Source: Neurospora tetraspora (taxonomy: Eukaryota; Ascomycota; Sordariomycetes; Sordariales; Sordariaceae). From it: 64,000 nucleotides of DNA. The position numbers and the translations under genes are program-made. This document shows positions 41,634 to 52,352 of the stretch, in pieces; positions within the stretch are counted from its first letter, which is position 1, and the number at the start of each line of letters is the position of its first letter. Below the pieces are notes generated by a model. That model saw nothing but the letters and a program-made list of their open reading frames with translations. It did no database searches and was not told where the DNA came from. The DNA lies in the NCBI RefSeq assembly GCF_033439725.1, contig NW_026944389.1:3472001-3536000 (forward strand), read 5' to 3'.

Positions 41634-42737
41634 TTAGTAAATCCCAGGAATCAAAACATACGGCACCTCCTTCTTATACTTCTCCCACTGCTCTCCATAC
41701 CGACTCTGCATGTACTCGCTCATAAACACCGTGCTCCTGCTGACAAAGTGCCAGATATGGAACGCCGCCACGCCCAGCGCCGGGATCCAGCCGCCCGCCG
41801 CCATCGCGTACCCGGCCCTCCACAGCGTGTACCCGCCATAGTTGATGTGGCGCGCCTTGTTCCAGAGCCCTTCGCGGCAGATCTTGCCCTCGTTGGCCTC
41901 GTCATCCTTAAATTTCTTGCGCGTTCGCTCCGTGAGGGTCTCGATCGCCATGCCGGTCACGTACATGATTGTGCCGATGGCGATGGGCAGAGGCAAAGAC
42001 ATGGACGTGCCGGTGGCTGAGTTGTAAGTGAAGGGGAGGGTGATGCGCGGGGTTGAGAGGGAGGCCGAAGTTGAGGTGCTCAACAAAAGCAAAGAGCCCA
42101 TAGTGTTGATGACCGTGTTGAACAACGACACTTCCACAGCCGCAGCAGGGGTCAGCTCCTCGCGAGAAAGGCTCAAAAGCCAGTAGATCTGCTTGAGACT
42201 GGATCCCGCGGACATGAGCAGCAACAAAAGGCGCGGCAGGGGCAGGTGGCGGATGATGGACGACCTGGTGGTCCCCCCCGAAGTGGTCGTCTCTACAAAA
42301 TAGTCGTACAGAGGGATGGAAGAGATGTTCAGCTTGGACAGCAGGCGCGTGCCCCAGTCGCCCGCGAGTAACTTGTACTGTAGCAGCGGGTCGAGAGCGC
42401 GGAGGCCGATGAAGGTGGCGGTGCCCAGCATGTTGGACTTGTACACGCCCCGTTGGATCAGGTCCTGGGGGTTCCGGGAGCCGAGAGCGGAGGAGGGCGC
42501 GGTCTTGCCGCCGCTGCTGCTGGTCTTGCTGTTGCCGTTGGGCTCGCTGATGTGGGACTTGCCGTTGGGCTCAGAGGCGGCGTGTTTGCCGTTGGGTTCG
42601 GCGTGGTGCTTGCCGTTCAGCTTGCTGTCGATTTTGCCGTCGAAGGAGGGGGGCTTGCCGTCGGCGGTCTTGTTGCTGCCATTGGTGTGTTCTGGTCCCA
42701 ATCCCATGGAGGGAGGGAAAGCCTCGACTGAGGTCAT
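41634..42737 (-). CDS. DUF1295 / steroid-reductase-like multi-pass membrane protein
   Basis: 367 residues, intronless, ATG 42737. The first 90 residues are polar, with imperfect EPNGK repeats (LNGKHHAEPNGKHAASEPNG region). After them come five or six hydrophobic helices, and a C-terminal DUF1295 signature: EGLWNKARHINYGGYTLWRA, then FMSEYMQSRYGEQWEKYKKE and VPYVLIPG. The family resembles isoprenylcysteine methyltransferase and 5-alpha-reductase C-termini, which bind a nucleotide cofactor near the last helices. Substrate is unknown. The N-terminal repeats explain the antisense low-complexity ORFs on the other strand. Confidence 0.85.
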   Translation of the reverse strand: MTSVEAFPPSMGLGPEHTNGSNKTADGKPPSFDGKIDSKLNGKHHAEPNGKHAASEPNGKSHISEPNGNSKTSSSGGKTAPSSALGSRNPQDLIQRGVYKSNMLGTATFIGLRALDPLLQYKLLAGDWGTRLLSKLNISSIPLYDYFVETTTSGGTTRSSIIRHLPLPRLLLLLMSAGSSLKQIYWLLSLSREELTPAAAVEVSLFNTVINTMGSLLLLSTSTSASLSTPRITLPFTYNSATGTSMSLPLPIAIGTIMYVTGMAIETLTERTRKKFKDDEANEGKICREGLWNKARHINYGGYTLWRAGYAMAAGGWIPALGVAAFHIWHFVSRSTVFMSEYMQSRYGEQWEKYKKEVPYVLIPGIY

Positions 42738-43534
42738 GGTGGTGGTGGTTTGGCTATGAGTGAGTGCTTGTTGGTGATGTGAATTGGTGGTGTAGGTTGT
42801 TTAGTTTAGTTTGGTTTGGTCTTGGGTCGAGGTTGACTTGGATGAAGAGACGGGAGAAGACCTGGAAGAACCGAGTTAAAGAGGGGAGATACAGTTCCCG
42901 GAGAGTGTTGCCGTTTGTCTGCAGCTTAACAGTCATGTAAGACGCTACACTTTATTCAGTTAACGTCATGGTTGCTGTTTCCCAAATGCACTAATAAGGT
43001 ATGTGAAACCTAACTCGACTGACCTTAATCCCCACAAATACTGTACGAGAGGGATAGAAGACCAGCTCAGCTGCCCAATAATAGGATGCAATCATTTTGT
43101 CATCCGTTACTCTTCTTTGTTCACTCATAAGCATCTCGGAGCTCGGACACCATACCAGCTTCTCCGCTTCACCCCACTCTATAACGGAGAGTTAGCGTCG
43201 AATGGTGCTCAGTTATAGCGAGGAATGAAGTCATTGGTAGTGTCATCCCGCTGTTAATGTTACGGGGCCACAGCGGGCAAGCGGAGACCGGAAACCTTAT
43301 CTTGACGGCTCGGTCCTGGCTTCCGGTCGTACAGTCGAGGTTGATAATCGGACTCTCTCTGCCACCCTGATAATGGACTCAATCGTCCTTTGTTTGTTTA
43401 CTTATCGTAAGACACACCATAAGAGCTTTGCCGAATGGTAAGACGCCAATCTGGGCTTTGGCTGAACATACCTTAAAGAGCCACGAGTGAGGATGGCAGC
43501 ATGGTGCCCACGAGTCATGAAGCCCCAGTAGCCC

Positions 43535-43838
43535 CTATCCAAAGTAAACAAAGAAAGTAAGGACCTCTATGGCTGTTTTCTTGGTGATGACTTTTCCTCT
43601 CTGACCCTGTAGATCTCCTTCCAGTCGTTTCCGGGGCGAATGGCCGGCACACCGAGGCCAGTTCCAGGCTTGACGGCTCCACTCGTAGCATAGGTGGTGG
43701 TCACCGAAAACGCCAAACAAGACCAGGTCATGTACTGCGAGCGCTTCCTCGAGTTCCTGATAGATGTCCTCAGCCAGCTCCCAACAAGACGCTATGTCAA
43801 CACCCTGCTCCAAGACCTTTCGGTATCGACCTCGACAC
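43535..43838 (-). pseudogene. Possible gene fragment of unknown family
   Basis: An open stretch with protein-like composition, including EDIYQELEEALAVHDLVLFG, then LCYEWSRQAWNWPRCAGHS and a basic end. It has no ATG in frame (the apparent start is TTG) and is bounded by a stop on the left and by an in-frame TGA at about 43839. It is next to the repeat relic at 43908, which suggests a gene clipped by a repeat. I cannot name the family. Confidence 0.3.
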
Positions 43839-43907
43839 TTTCAACAATAGCCGTCTTGTTCTCCGGAGTATGAGACCCAGATAGGTGATATTTGTTCCCC
43901 TCGTCGG

Positions 43908-43967
43908 TCCGGAGATACGTAATTTTAATAGGGGTTGTACGGATACAACTACGGCGCTTTATAATAG
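43908..43967. repeat. 60-bp relic shared with the RIP-like block
   Basis: Aligns without gaps to 5019-5078; about three quarters of positions match and most differences are transitions. Both copies end with the identical phrase ACGGCGCTTTATAATAG, beyond which similarity stops, as at an element end. Confidence 0.7.
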
Positions 43968-44555
43968 GTCGTCCGTCCGCCTATGAGGAATGCCGTGGTC
44001 GGATTTCAGCTGTGATTCAGCCGTGATTCATTTGCACAGAGCAGAGTCGTAAGATGCACAATCTTATACATACATTTAGACCTGAATTGTAAAGAGAGAA
44101 CATTGAACACAAAGAGCTCCTGAGTGAAGTTCGAGACCTCGTCGATTGCTCTTCAGTGTCTTGTCGCTTTGTCACAGTTGATGCAGGCCTGTGGAGAGCC
44201 ACGCGTTGCAGTGACCAGTGCGCAACCACGGGTTCGTCACTAGCGCCTTGGCAGGGGCAGATCCGCCCTGACCGCCCCAGGCAGCAGGGGCTTTAGTGGT
44301 GCCTCCCCGCGCGGAGTGCTTATCGGGGCCTTATCAGCCAGCCAAAGCAGCTTCCGAAACAAGCCGGATGCGTGACACATCAGTCTCCAGGGCCTTGGAA
44401 CAGGCACCTTGTTGGTCCCCAGGTCCCATCGGTGAGGTCGGCTCTTTCCCATTCCGTCGCGGCGCATCCTCTTCATTGCCATTTCCTCCCTCTTTCATCC
44501 ATCAACCAAGTCAACACCACCTCAAACACCATCGCGACATCCACGAACAGCCACC

Positions 44556-45909
44556 ATGAAGATCTCAAACGCATCGCTTCTTGCGTTGCTGCTCCCCGCG
44601 GCAAGCGCCCGCTTCGTTGAACAGGCCGAGCAGAATCACGTCATGCTCTTCCCCGATGGCATTCCCGAGGAGCCCAAGTCGACCGAGAAGTATCACATTG
44701 AGCTCTCGCCCGGAAACACAAAATGGGTTACAGAGGATGAGAAGTGGGAACTCAGACGTGTATGTAAACCTAATCGGGGACTGGGAATCATCGGGCGAGG
44801 TGCTAACAGCTGTTTTGCCCATAGAATGGCCAGCGCTTCTTCGACATCACCGACCATGCCGAGCTCGGTACTTTCAACAAGCGCCCCTACAAGAAGAGTG
44901 TCTTCCCAGAGAAGCCGACACACAAGAAGGATCTCGAGCCATTGCTCAAGAACCTGTCCAAGACTGGGATGGAAGACCACCTCACAACTTTCACCTCTTT
45001 CCACACGCGGTATTACAAGGTATGTGCGCGCAGCATGCTTTCACGGCATTCCATTGCTCGCGACATGATGAGCTAACCTCGGCATGTCAATAGTCCGAGA
45101 GCGGACGTCAATCGAGCGAATGGCTTCTCCAGCAAGTGCGTGACACCATCAAGGCCGCTGGCGCCGACGACACCGTTACTGCCCGCCATTTCGAGCATGC
45201 TTGGGGTCAGAACAGTATCATTGCCACCATTCCCGGCAAGACCAATGCCACCGTAGTTATCGGCGCGCACCAGGACTCGATCAACCTCTGGCTCCCTTCC
45301 ATTCTCGCCGCCCCTGGCGCTGATGACGATGGCAGCGGTACCGTCACTATCCTGGAGGCTTTCCGTGTGCTCCTGCAGTCCGAGGACATTATCAAGGGCA
45401 ACCACGAAAACACCATCGAGTTCCACTGGTACAGTGCTGAGGAGGGTGGTCTTCTTGGCAGCCAGGCCGTCTTCACCACGTACGAGAAGACTCGGCGAGA
45501 TGTCAAGGCCATGCTCCAGCAGGACATGACCGGCTTCGTATCCCGCACCCTCCAGGCCGGTCAGGTGGAGAGTGTCGGTGTTATTGTTGACTATGTCGAC
45601 CCAAACCTGACTGATTTCATCAAGAAGGTTATCGTCGAATACTGCGATATCCCCTACGTCGAGACCAAGTGCGGCTATGCCTGCTCTGATCACGCTTCTG
45701 CTTCCAAGGCTGGGTACCCCTCTGCCTTCGTCATCGAGTCTGCTTTTGAGTATTCGGACAACCACATTCATACTACCGACGATCTCATTAAGTATCTCTC
45801 GTTCGACCACATGCTCCAGCACGCGCGCATGACTCTGGCTTTTGCCTACGAGCTGGCCTTTGCCGACTTTGCCAAGTTGGAGAAGGGATCTAAGCACGGT
45901 GATCTTTAA
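44556..45909 (+). CDS. Secreted M28-family leucine aminopeptidase (LAP1-like)
   Basis: Exons 44556-44759, 44825-45019 and 45094-45909, phase-0 introns of 65 and 74 bp, 404 residues. The start ATG (CCACCATGAAG) opens a signal peptide of about 18 residues ([18 protein letters not shown]). A propeptide follows, then the zinc metallopeptidase core: [10 protein letters not shown] (zinc His and Asp), [28 protein letters not shown] and [16 protein letters not shown] (last zinc His). The length fits the fungal LAP1 type of about 390 residues. It removes N-terminal amino acids from peptides outside the cell. All catalytic positions visible look intact. Confidence 0.95.
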
Positions 45910-46862
45910 TGGGGTATTCAAGTTGGCATTAGGTCAACATAGTATAGCGCTGCTCCATTTGGGACAAGAGCGGTTTTTCTTGGGATATCCATGATTTTTG
46001 GGTTTATGGATGGTTATGAATAATGGCAGATAGGATGAACATGATTAATAACTTGGTCCGGGCGTCGACCCATTGCGCAGTGTCCGCAGTTTGCTCCAAC
46101 GCCTGGTTTACCGCACACACTCTCGAATATCACCATAATAAGGGATCCTGTGCTCGTCTTCAACATACTGCATCATTAAACGCATAAAATCGATCGTCCC
46201 GAGTTGGATCATCTCATGCATTCTGTGTAGTCGTTCCTCACTTCCCCGCAACCAGTGCCGACTCGGGACCGACACCATCCACCCAACCGCTGACGTCATC
46301 AACAAGTGTCGGTGATGACTTTTGAACTTGCAGGCGAATGATCGTCCATGACAACGAAAGTTTAATAACATTGAGAGGTCTTGGAGAGATGGGTATCCCG
46401 ACCCTTTGGACGCACTTAACCAAGATTCTTGGCGCCCCTAACCAAGATTCTTGGCGCCCCTAACCAAGATTCTTGGCGCTCGAGCCAACAAGGTTCTCAG
46501 CATCTTCCAGATACTGGTATCAGACATGCGGTTGGGAAGGCACATTGCAGGGTCCATGTCCTGTCAGGAAAAGCTCCGAGCGTAACTTTGAAGTCATCTC
46601 GTTCATCATGACACCTGCCCCATAGCCCCAAGTGACACGCCTTTCTTTGGACTTATTCCCCTGCTACTCCCGGAGATTAAGCTAGAATATCCACCTCAGT
46701 AGAGGATACTACCCCTACATCATCTTCCTCATCATCACGTCGGCCGTAACTATATACCTACTGTTATATCCCACATCAACATCCGTTCTTCGTCTCTAAT
46801 AGCCCCATATCTCATATTACTACGACAGAAGGTGTGAACACAGATCTACCTAACCTCCCGTG
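45910..46862. other. Intergenic with a 22-bp minisatellite
   Basis: No gene supported. Contains the tandem repeat at 46417-46480 and the promoter of the PLD-like gene. Confidence 0.4.
46417..46480. repeat. Three tandem copies of a 22-bp unit
   Basis: Unit TAACCAAGATTCTTGGCGCC(CC): two perfect copies and a third of 20 bp. The core CCAAGATTCTTGG is a near-palindrome with one central mismatch, so each unit can fold or bind a dimeric factor. Confidence 0.85.
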
Positions 46863-49160
46863 ATGACCAAATCCAAGTTCCCAGACTACATCTCGGACCG
46901 CGTCTTGGACCTCTGTACTTCCTCAGAGACGGTCTCGTCTCTCCTGGCGAAAGACCCTGGTCTTTCCCCCAGCGACGCCTGGAAAAAACTTTACGGCCAG
47001 CATGCTCTAAAGAAGAGGCCTCTAGGGGACGAGGAGGAGAAGGAGGGACAGAGTACAAGCAGTGAGGATGACATTGGACAGGGCTCGAGTTGCAAGTCAC
47101 CACCCACGCCACCTCATTCGCCTCGTTCAGCCCAGGAACACCTTGATCGGGCAGCGAAGTGTGGGAAGTGGGGAGGGAAGAGACCGAGTGATCTTTTTTT
47201 GCAGGTACTTACTCACTGGGGCTTCCTTTCTATGGGATTAATGGATGAATGGGAGGGAGTTTGCTGACAATTTTGGTCAAAGATATATCACGATGCGCTT
47301 TGCACACTTGACGATGATCCCCTCAAGGGTATGGTCAGTCCGCCGCTTTTGGGAACATGCGGTACTGTTCCGTTGACGATAATCTCCGTGTAAGCCATCA
47401 GTCCACCCCAAACGACGACATAACACCTCTCCTTTTAAGGCCATTTTTTGTTAACTGACCATCCACCAAACAGCATCCCCGACATAGCCCGCCACATGGC
47501 CAACCTGATCTACCGCGCAAAACACGAAATCTTTTTAGCAACCAACTACTGGCAATCAAGCGTTGCCTCAACCTACCTAACAAACGCCATAAAGGACCTC
47601 AACCGACGTCTTGCCTCCGAATTCGAAGCATCCTTCTCCTCGAGCTCTCCACCACAAAGGAAGAAAATAGTCCTCAAAATCCTCTACGACCGCGGCACCC
47701 CCAAACAGCTCCTCTCACACCACCAGATCGTTTCGCCAGATACTTACACCAACGCCTCCACCATCGGTCTTCCTGGCCCGGACGAGATCCCGTTCATCGA
47801 CATGCAAGTGATGAACTTCCACACGCCCATCGTGGGCACGTTCCACGCCAAGTACATGGTGGTGGACCGGCGCGTGGCGGTGTTGCAGAGCAATAATATC
47901 CAGGACAACGATAACCTGGAGATGGCGACGCACTTGGAGGGACCCGTGGTGGATTCGCTTTGGGATATGGCGATGATTAGTTGGCATAAACACTTGGGGC
48001 CTGTGATGCCGTGTGTTAATACACCGGCTAGGGAGGCGTGGGAGGGTGGGATGGAAGTGGAAAAGACGGGGGTGGGCAAGGTTGAGAGGAAAGTGGAAGT
48101 TAAGATGCTTGTTCTAACCGAGGAACCACCTAAAACTGGGACTACGACGCAACCGACACTCATCCCCAACGTTCCACAGCATATAATCGAGGATCCTCAC
48201 TACGACACTTCTATTGCCACCGAAGTCCTCCGCATCCAAGCCTCCCTGGCAGATAAACTCGACCCAGACAGCAACGTCGTCGAGACACATCTCCAAGCCG
48301 TCACCCGTCTCCTCAACCACACTCGAAACCCGAACTTCACCGCCGACCCGCTCGCTCCTGATCCAGTCAACAGCCCAGACGACAAAATGACACCTTACCT
48401 GTTCCTCCCTCACCACCAAACTCTCTCCCAAGAACAAGGCCAAACCCCCGAACCCGTCCCAATGGCCCTAGTCAACCGCGCCCCCTACGGACCGCCGAAC
48501 CACTCCTCCGTCTCCAATCCGCAAAACGCCGCCTGGCTCTCTGCCCTCCGCAACGCCACCCACTCCGTCTTCATCCAGACCCCGACGCTGAACGCTGCTC
48601 CCTTGCTCCCCGCTATACTAGATGCCTGCAACCGCGGCGTCCAAGTTACTTGCTACGTATGCCTGGGGTACAACGACGCAGGCGAACTGCTCCCTCACCA
48701 GAATGGTCACAACGAGAAGATTGCGCACCATCTGTACTCATCCCTGTCTCCTGAAGCTAGGCAGAATCTACATTACTACTGGTACGTAGGCAAAGACCAG
48801 ACAAAGCCGCTGGTGCAGTCCAAAGGGTTGAGGAGCTGTCATATCAAGTTGATGGTTGTGGATGGGCGCGTGGGGATCATGGGAAATGGGAACCAGGACA
48901 CGCAAAGCTGGTTTCATAGCCAGGAGATCAATGTGATGATTGATAGCGAGGAGGTTTGTGGGACGTGGATGGAGGGAATTAGGAGGAATCAGAATACGGC
49001 GATCTATGGGGCGTTGGATAAGGAGAAAGGGATGTGGCTGGATGCGGAGGGGAAGGAGGCCGATGGGGTCATTGGTGTTGATCCCGGTGGGAGGATGAAG
49101 AGGTGGGCTAAGGGGGCGGTGGGCGCGGTGAAGAGGGTTCAGGGGACTGGAGGGTTTTAA
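46863..49160 (+). CDS. Phospholipase D-like protein with two HKD motifs
   Basis: Exons 46863-47204, 47283-47389 and 47474-49160 give 711 residues. The ATG at 46863 directly follows a GTG in frame. Residues 1-110 are polar, with an acidic Ser-rich stretch. The PLD fold begins at about 150 (IPDIARHMANLIYRAKHEIF); HKD motif 1 is HAKYMVVD with LQSNNIQDND downstream (about 275-295), and motif 2 is HIKLMVVD with GNGNQDTQSW (about 610-630). This is the diagnostic H-x-K-x4-D plus GxxN layout of PLD-superfamily phosphodiesterases. No signal peptide is evident. Related fungal proteins are uncharacterised; substrate may be a phospholipid. Splice phases are consistent. Confidence 0.9.
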
Positions 49161-49561
49161 GAGTGGTGGTTGAGGAAGTATGGGGTGTGTTGCTGGTGAG
49201 GAGTGAACCTTTTTGCGTACGGTCACGGATCAATGGCTGAAACCTGGTTATTGGACAAAGCAAAGAAAATCCATCGTGTTGATGATTAGGTAGAGATACC
49301 GTGTACTAAACTGGGAAAAGAGACAGCTATCTGCTTGGATACCTGCCCTATCCTATAGGAGTCTTTGACTTCAAAGACTTGAGACCACACCAAAGGAAAA
49401 GCAAACCCCGAAGAGAAGATTGTGGAAAAAAACCACACAAGATGAGAAGAATCAGAACCCGAAGAGAAAGAGGAAAAGACATACAGAATAACTGAGAAGC
49501 TTCAGTAGAATCATACTCCTTTCTGAAGGTCCCACAAACAGACAGGATAACACCGCACCCG
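49161..49561. other. Convergent 3' intergenic region
   Basis: No gene seen. Confidence 0.4.
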
Positions 49562-51101
49562 TCAAACGAAAGCTTCGCTCTTGATGACCAGCTTGCCCTT
49601 GGCAACCGCTTCGGTCTTCGCGTCCGCTTTCTCGCTAGAAGTCGTTTCGCTTGAAACAACCTCTTCTTTGAACACAGTAGGCTGAAGGGTGAGACCAGCA
49701 ATACCCTCAACCACGTCACCAACAGCGCCATATCCGGAAGTACCGGAATTACCGAGGCGAAGACCAGCAATACCCTCCGCAATGAGATCCTCGCAAGTCA
49801 GATAGCCTGTTACTTCGCCCTTCGATTCATTTGACTGGTCAGCTCCAACGATGTTAGACTCCGGCACCCCCATAACTCGGTCCATGGCAGTCATCGATAC
49901 CTGCGCATAATGAACCACCAGCTTTGCTTCCTCCAGTTTGCTGCATTTCTTGATGATGCTGCGAAACGTGGCGTACCAATGCATCCACCGATCCATGTGC
50001 ATTCCCGGCTCCCCTCCGTACATGACACCGGTTGGCGAGCCCCAGTCCCAGATGTAGGACGATTTCTTCCCGGACTTGTCGCTTGCGGGGTTGTCCCAGT
50101 CGAGCGCTTGCTGCCACAAGAGATGCGCGGCGAATTTCATCCACTCCGCGGCCGACGCCATGAAACATTCCTACTGTTCGATGGTGACCGGGTGGAAATC
50201 TTCGAGAGCAGCGCGCAACACCCAAGTGGCGGTGGGAATGATTCTGTGGAGGCCGGTGGCCGCGGTTCGAGCTTGGAACGAAGAGAAGTTGGTCCAGTGC
50301 CACATGACTTCTTGATCTCTTTCGTCGCGTGGGTAGGCTGTTGACGGTTCAGACGTTAGTCAGATTGCACTCTCGGAGAGAGAATGCAAAGAGTCGAGGA
50401 GAGGGTGAACACACGTAGGACAAACTTGTAGAGAGAGTCCGAGAAGTAGGGCAAGGGCTCCCACCATGTGAGATGGCAAAAGGGCTTAATGATGGAAAGA
50501 AATGTTAGCAATCGATGAGACGTCTGTGAAGAAAGGACGGAAGGGGAGAAATAGACGGGGAGAGAGGTGCAAAACAGACATTTGTTCCAAGGCCATCGCG
50601 TTCGCGCCTCATCCACTCCTTCTTCTCGACCTCCGCACCTGCTTCGTAGAGGTCTGCCAGGTTCTTGATGAGGTTCTGGAGTCTCTCCTGGGCAGGATGC
50701 CAATGGGGTATATTCTTCGCGACGTCGAAGAAAACGCACCAAAACTCTCGCATCACTCTGGCGGCTGGGTGTCTCAACTGCATACTGCTGGAGGACAGTG
50801 GACGCGCCGTCGTGTCGGACGACATATAGTTTTCTGGAACGGTCTTCAGTGGCATCAGCGCATGAATAGCGTTAGCAGTGGCTTGAAGTGACACCACGCG
50901 AGGATGATTCAGGTGTGCGATTAGATGCTCCATGACGAGCTCCTGGTCGTCTGTGAGATTCACATCACAAATCCAGAGATTTGGGAGGTAAGGATCCTCT
51001 CCTTCCAGGGCGGTAAAACTCATGAGGTCTGAGTTCATGGCCGATTCGTTCGAGACAGCAGTCGCGCCGCTTGATGAGTGCCTGTTTCCGCGTTCCATCA
51101 T
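49562..51101 (-). pseudogene. DUF3632-like fungal protein interrupted by one in-frame TAG
   Basis: Exons 50580-51101, 50415-50484 and 49562-50337 join in frame (phases 0 and 1; intron branch sites GCTAAC and CTAAC). The N-terminal exon has LTDDQELVMEHLIAHLN, then NIPHWHPAQERLQNLIKNLA, reminiscent of DUF3632; later exons have WWEPLPYFSDSLY and ERDQEVMWHWTNFSSFQART. At 50171-50173 the frame reads VTIEQ*ECFMASAAEW: a TAG, after which another 202 codons stay open to the stop at 49562 with protein-like sequence (HLLWQQALDWD, MHMDRWMHWYATFRSI). The stop therefore cuts a longer protein of about 455 residues. CAG to TAG or TGG to TAG would explain it. Confidence 0.75.
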
Positions 51102-51380
51102 GCCGACAGGAAATAACGAGTATGAGACGAATTAAGTCAGAGATGAAAGGGGACGTTAAGACATGGTAGGAGCGCGGTGAACAAACGAAAGTACTTGGCT
51201 GGCTCCAAAATATCTTCCTTTCAAGACCAGAAGAAGAGCGACGTGAGGGTTCAGACGGACAAAAAGTGAGAGAAACGAAGGTGAAAGAATAAATCGACCT
51301 TGGCATTTTGGCCGCAGCATTTCCTTGTGGCCAATTGACCAATATGCTCGGGGATACCCTAGAGGTATCTACTCGTCAGG
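51102..51380. other. Promoter region, nothing else recognised
   Basis: Lies between the DUF3632-like gene start and the transposon-like element at 51381. Confidence 0.4.
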
Positions 51381-51984
51381 TCTTCAAAACCGACCGTCTG
51401 ACTAGCGGGCGGGCCACTACACGACCAGCGACTCGTACCTGAAACTGGGGGTACCTCCCCACACCGCCATTTTGCTAGCAAATCAATGTAGATCTGTTCA
51501 ACAGCATATTTTTTTAGTTGCATGCAGCCCAATTCACCGCACTGCCCAACATCTCTGAATGTGCACCAGCCATTTGCACTCAACCGCTGAATTGCTTGCT
51601 CGAGTCGATAATATCGATAATTATACCCATATTTACGTGCAATCAGTCTTGATTGCATTCAACCCCCTTTGTTCAGTCCCTCTGTTGTGAGGAGGTTGAA
51701 GTTGTAAGGTAGTGCATGTCAAAATAGGTGTGTGATAATGGCCATGCAAAATAACGATATTTCATTTTTACGTGCATATGTTGACTGTCGAAGCGATATT
51801 GCATGCGACCAAGAAATATGGATATATTATTATAAAAAACTATTGGCTCCGGGTGGAAGACTTGCGTTTGTATGGGGAACGCTAGGAAGTGGATGTACCC
51901 CGCTCGGTACGAGTCGCTGGTCGTGTACGAGTCGCTGGCCCTGACTAGTGGCCCGCCCGCTAGTCAGACGGTCGGTTTTGAAGA
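51381..51984. mobile_element. Miniature transposon with 39-bp perfect terminal inverted repeats
   Basis: The left end TCTTCAAAACCGAC... (51381-51419) is repeated exactly inverted at 51946-51984. Immediately inside both ends are copies of an ACGAGTCGCTGG motif, doubled on the right. The core is AT-richer. A 99-codon minus-strand ORF runs from the core through the left TIR but resembles no transposase. No target-site duplication is obvious in the flanks, so the superfamily stays open. Exact TIR identity implies recent activity. Confidence 0.88.
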
Positions 51985-52352
51985 AACATATAGCACATGA
52001 CTCCTTCCTTCCCTATCTTTTTTCCAGTTCCAGGACCCACCAGCCATTTATTGCAGACACCCGCCTACAAGTAGAGGGGCACGTCCAGGATGGAAGGAAC
52101 CTCGGGCTCTTTGGCATCTCTAAGAAGGAAGGTACGGCCAAGGGCCGTACTCGTCTGGACTAGAATCGCCCGTTGCGACCCAAGGCGTGTCTACAAGGCG
52201 TTTACAGCCCAGGCGAGTAGCTCTGCATATCGGGGAAGGCACAAACAATTGGAACCGGGCATTCATCCATCGTCACTTCGTCCTTCCACTTCTTCTGGTA
52301 ACCAGAATCTTTCCTGCTCAACCCCTCCACCTTTGAGTCTCAGATAACCATT

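Larger units (their letters stand above)
42738..44555. other. Intergenic with a gene fragment and a repeat relic
   Basis: Between divergent genes. Contains the fragment at 43535-43838 and the repeat relic at 43908-43967 (both listed separately), and the promoter and leader of the aminopeptidase gene (44240-44555). Nothing else supported. Confidence 0.4.

Noticed and set aside
45073-45921. 282-codon minus-strand ORF
   Set aside because: Antisense shadow of the M28 aminopeptidase exon, whose catalytic motifs are on the plus strand.
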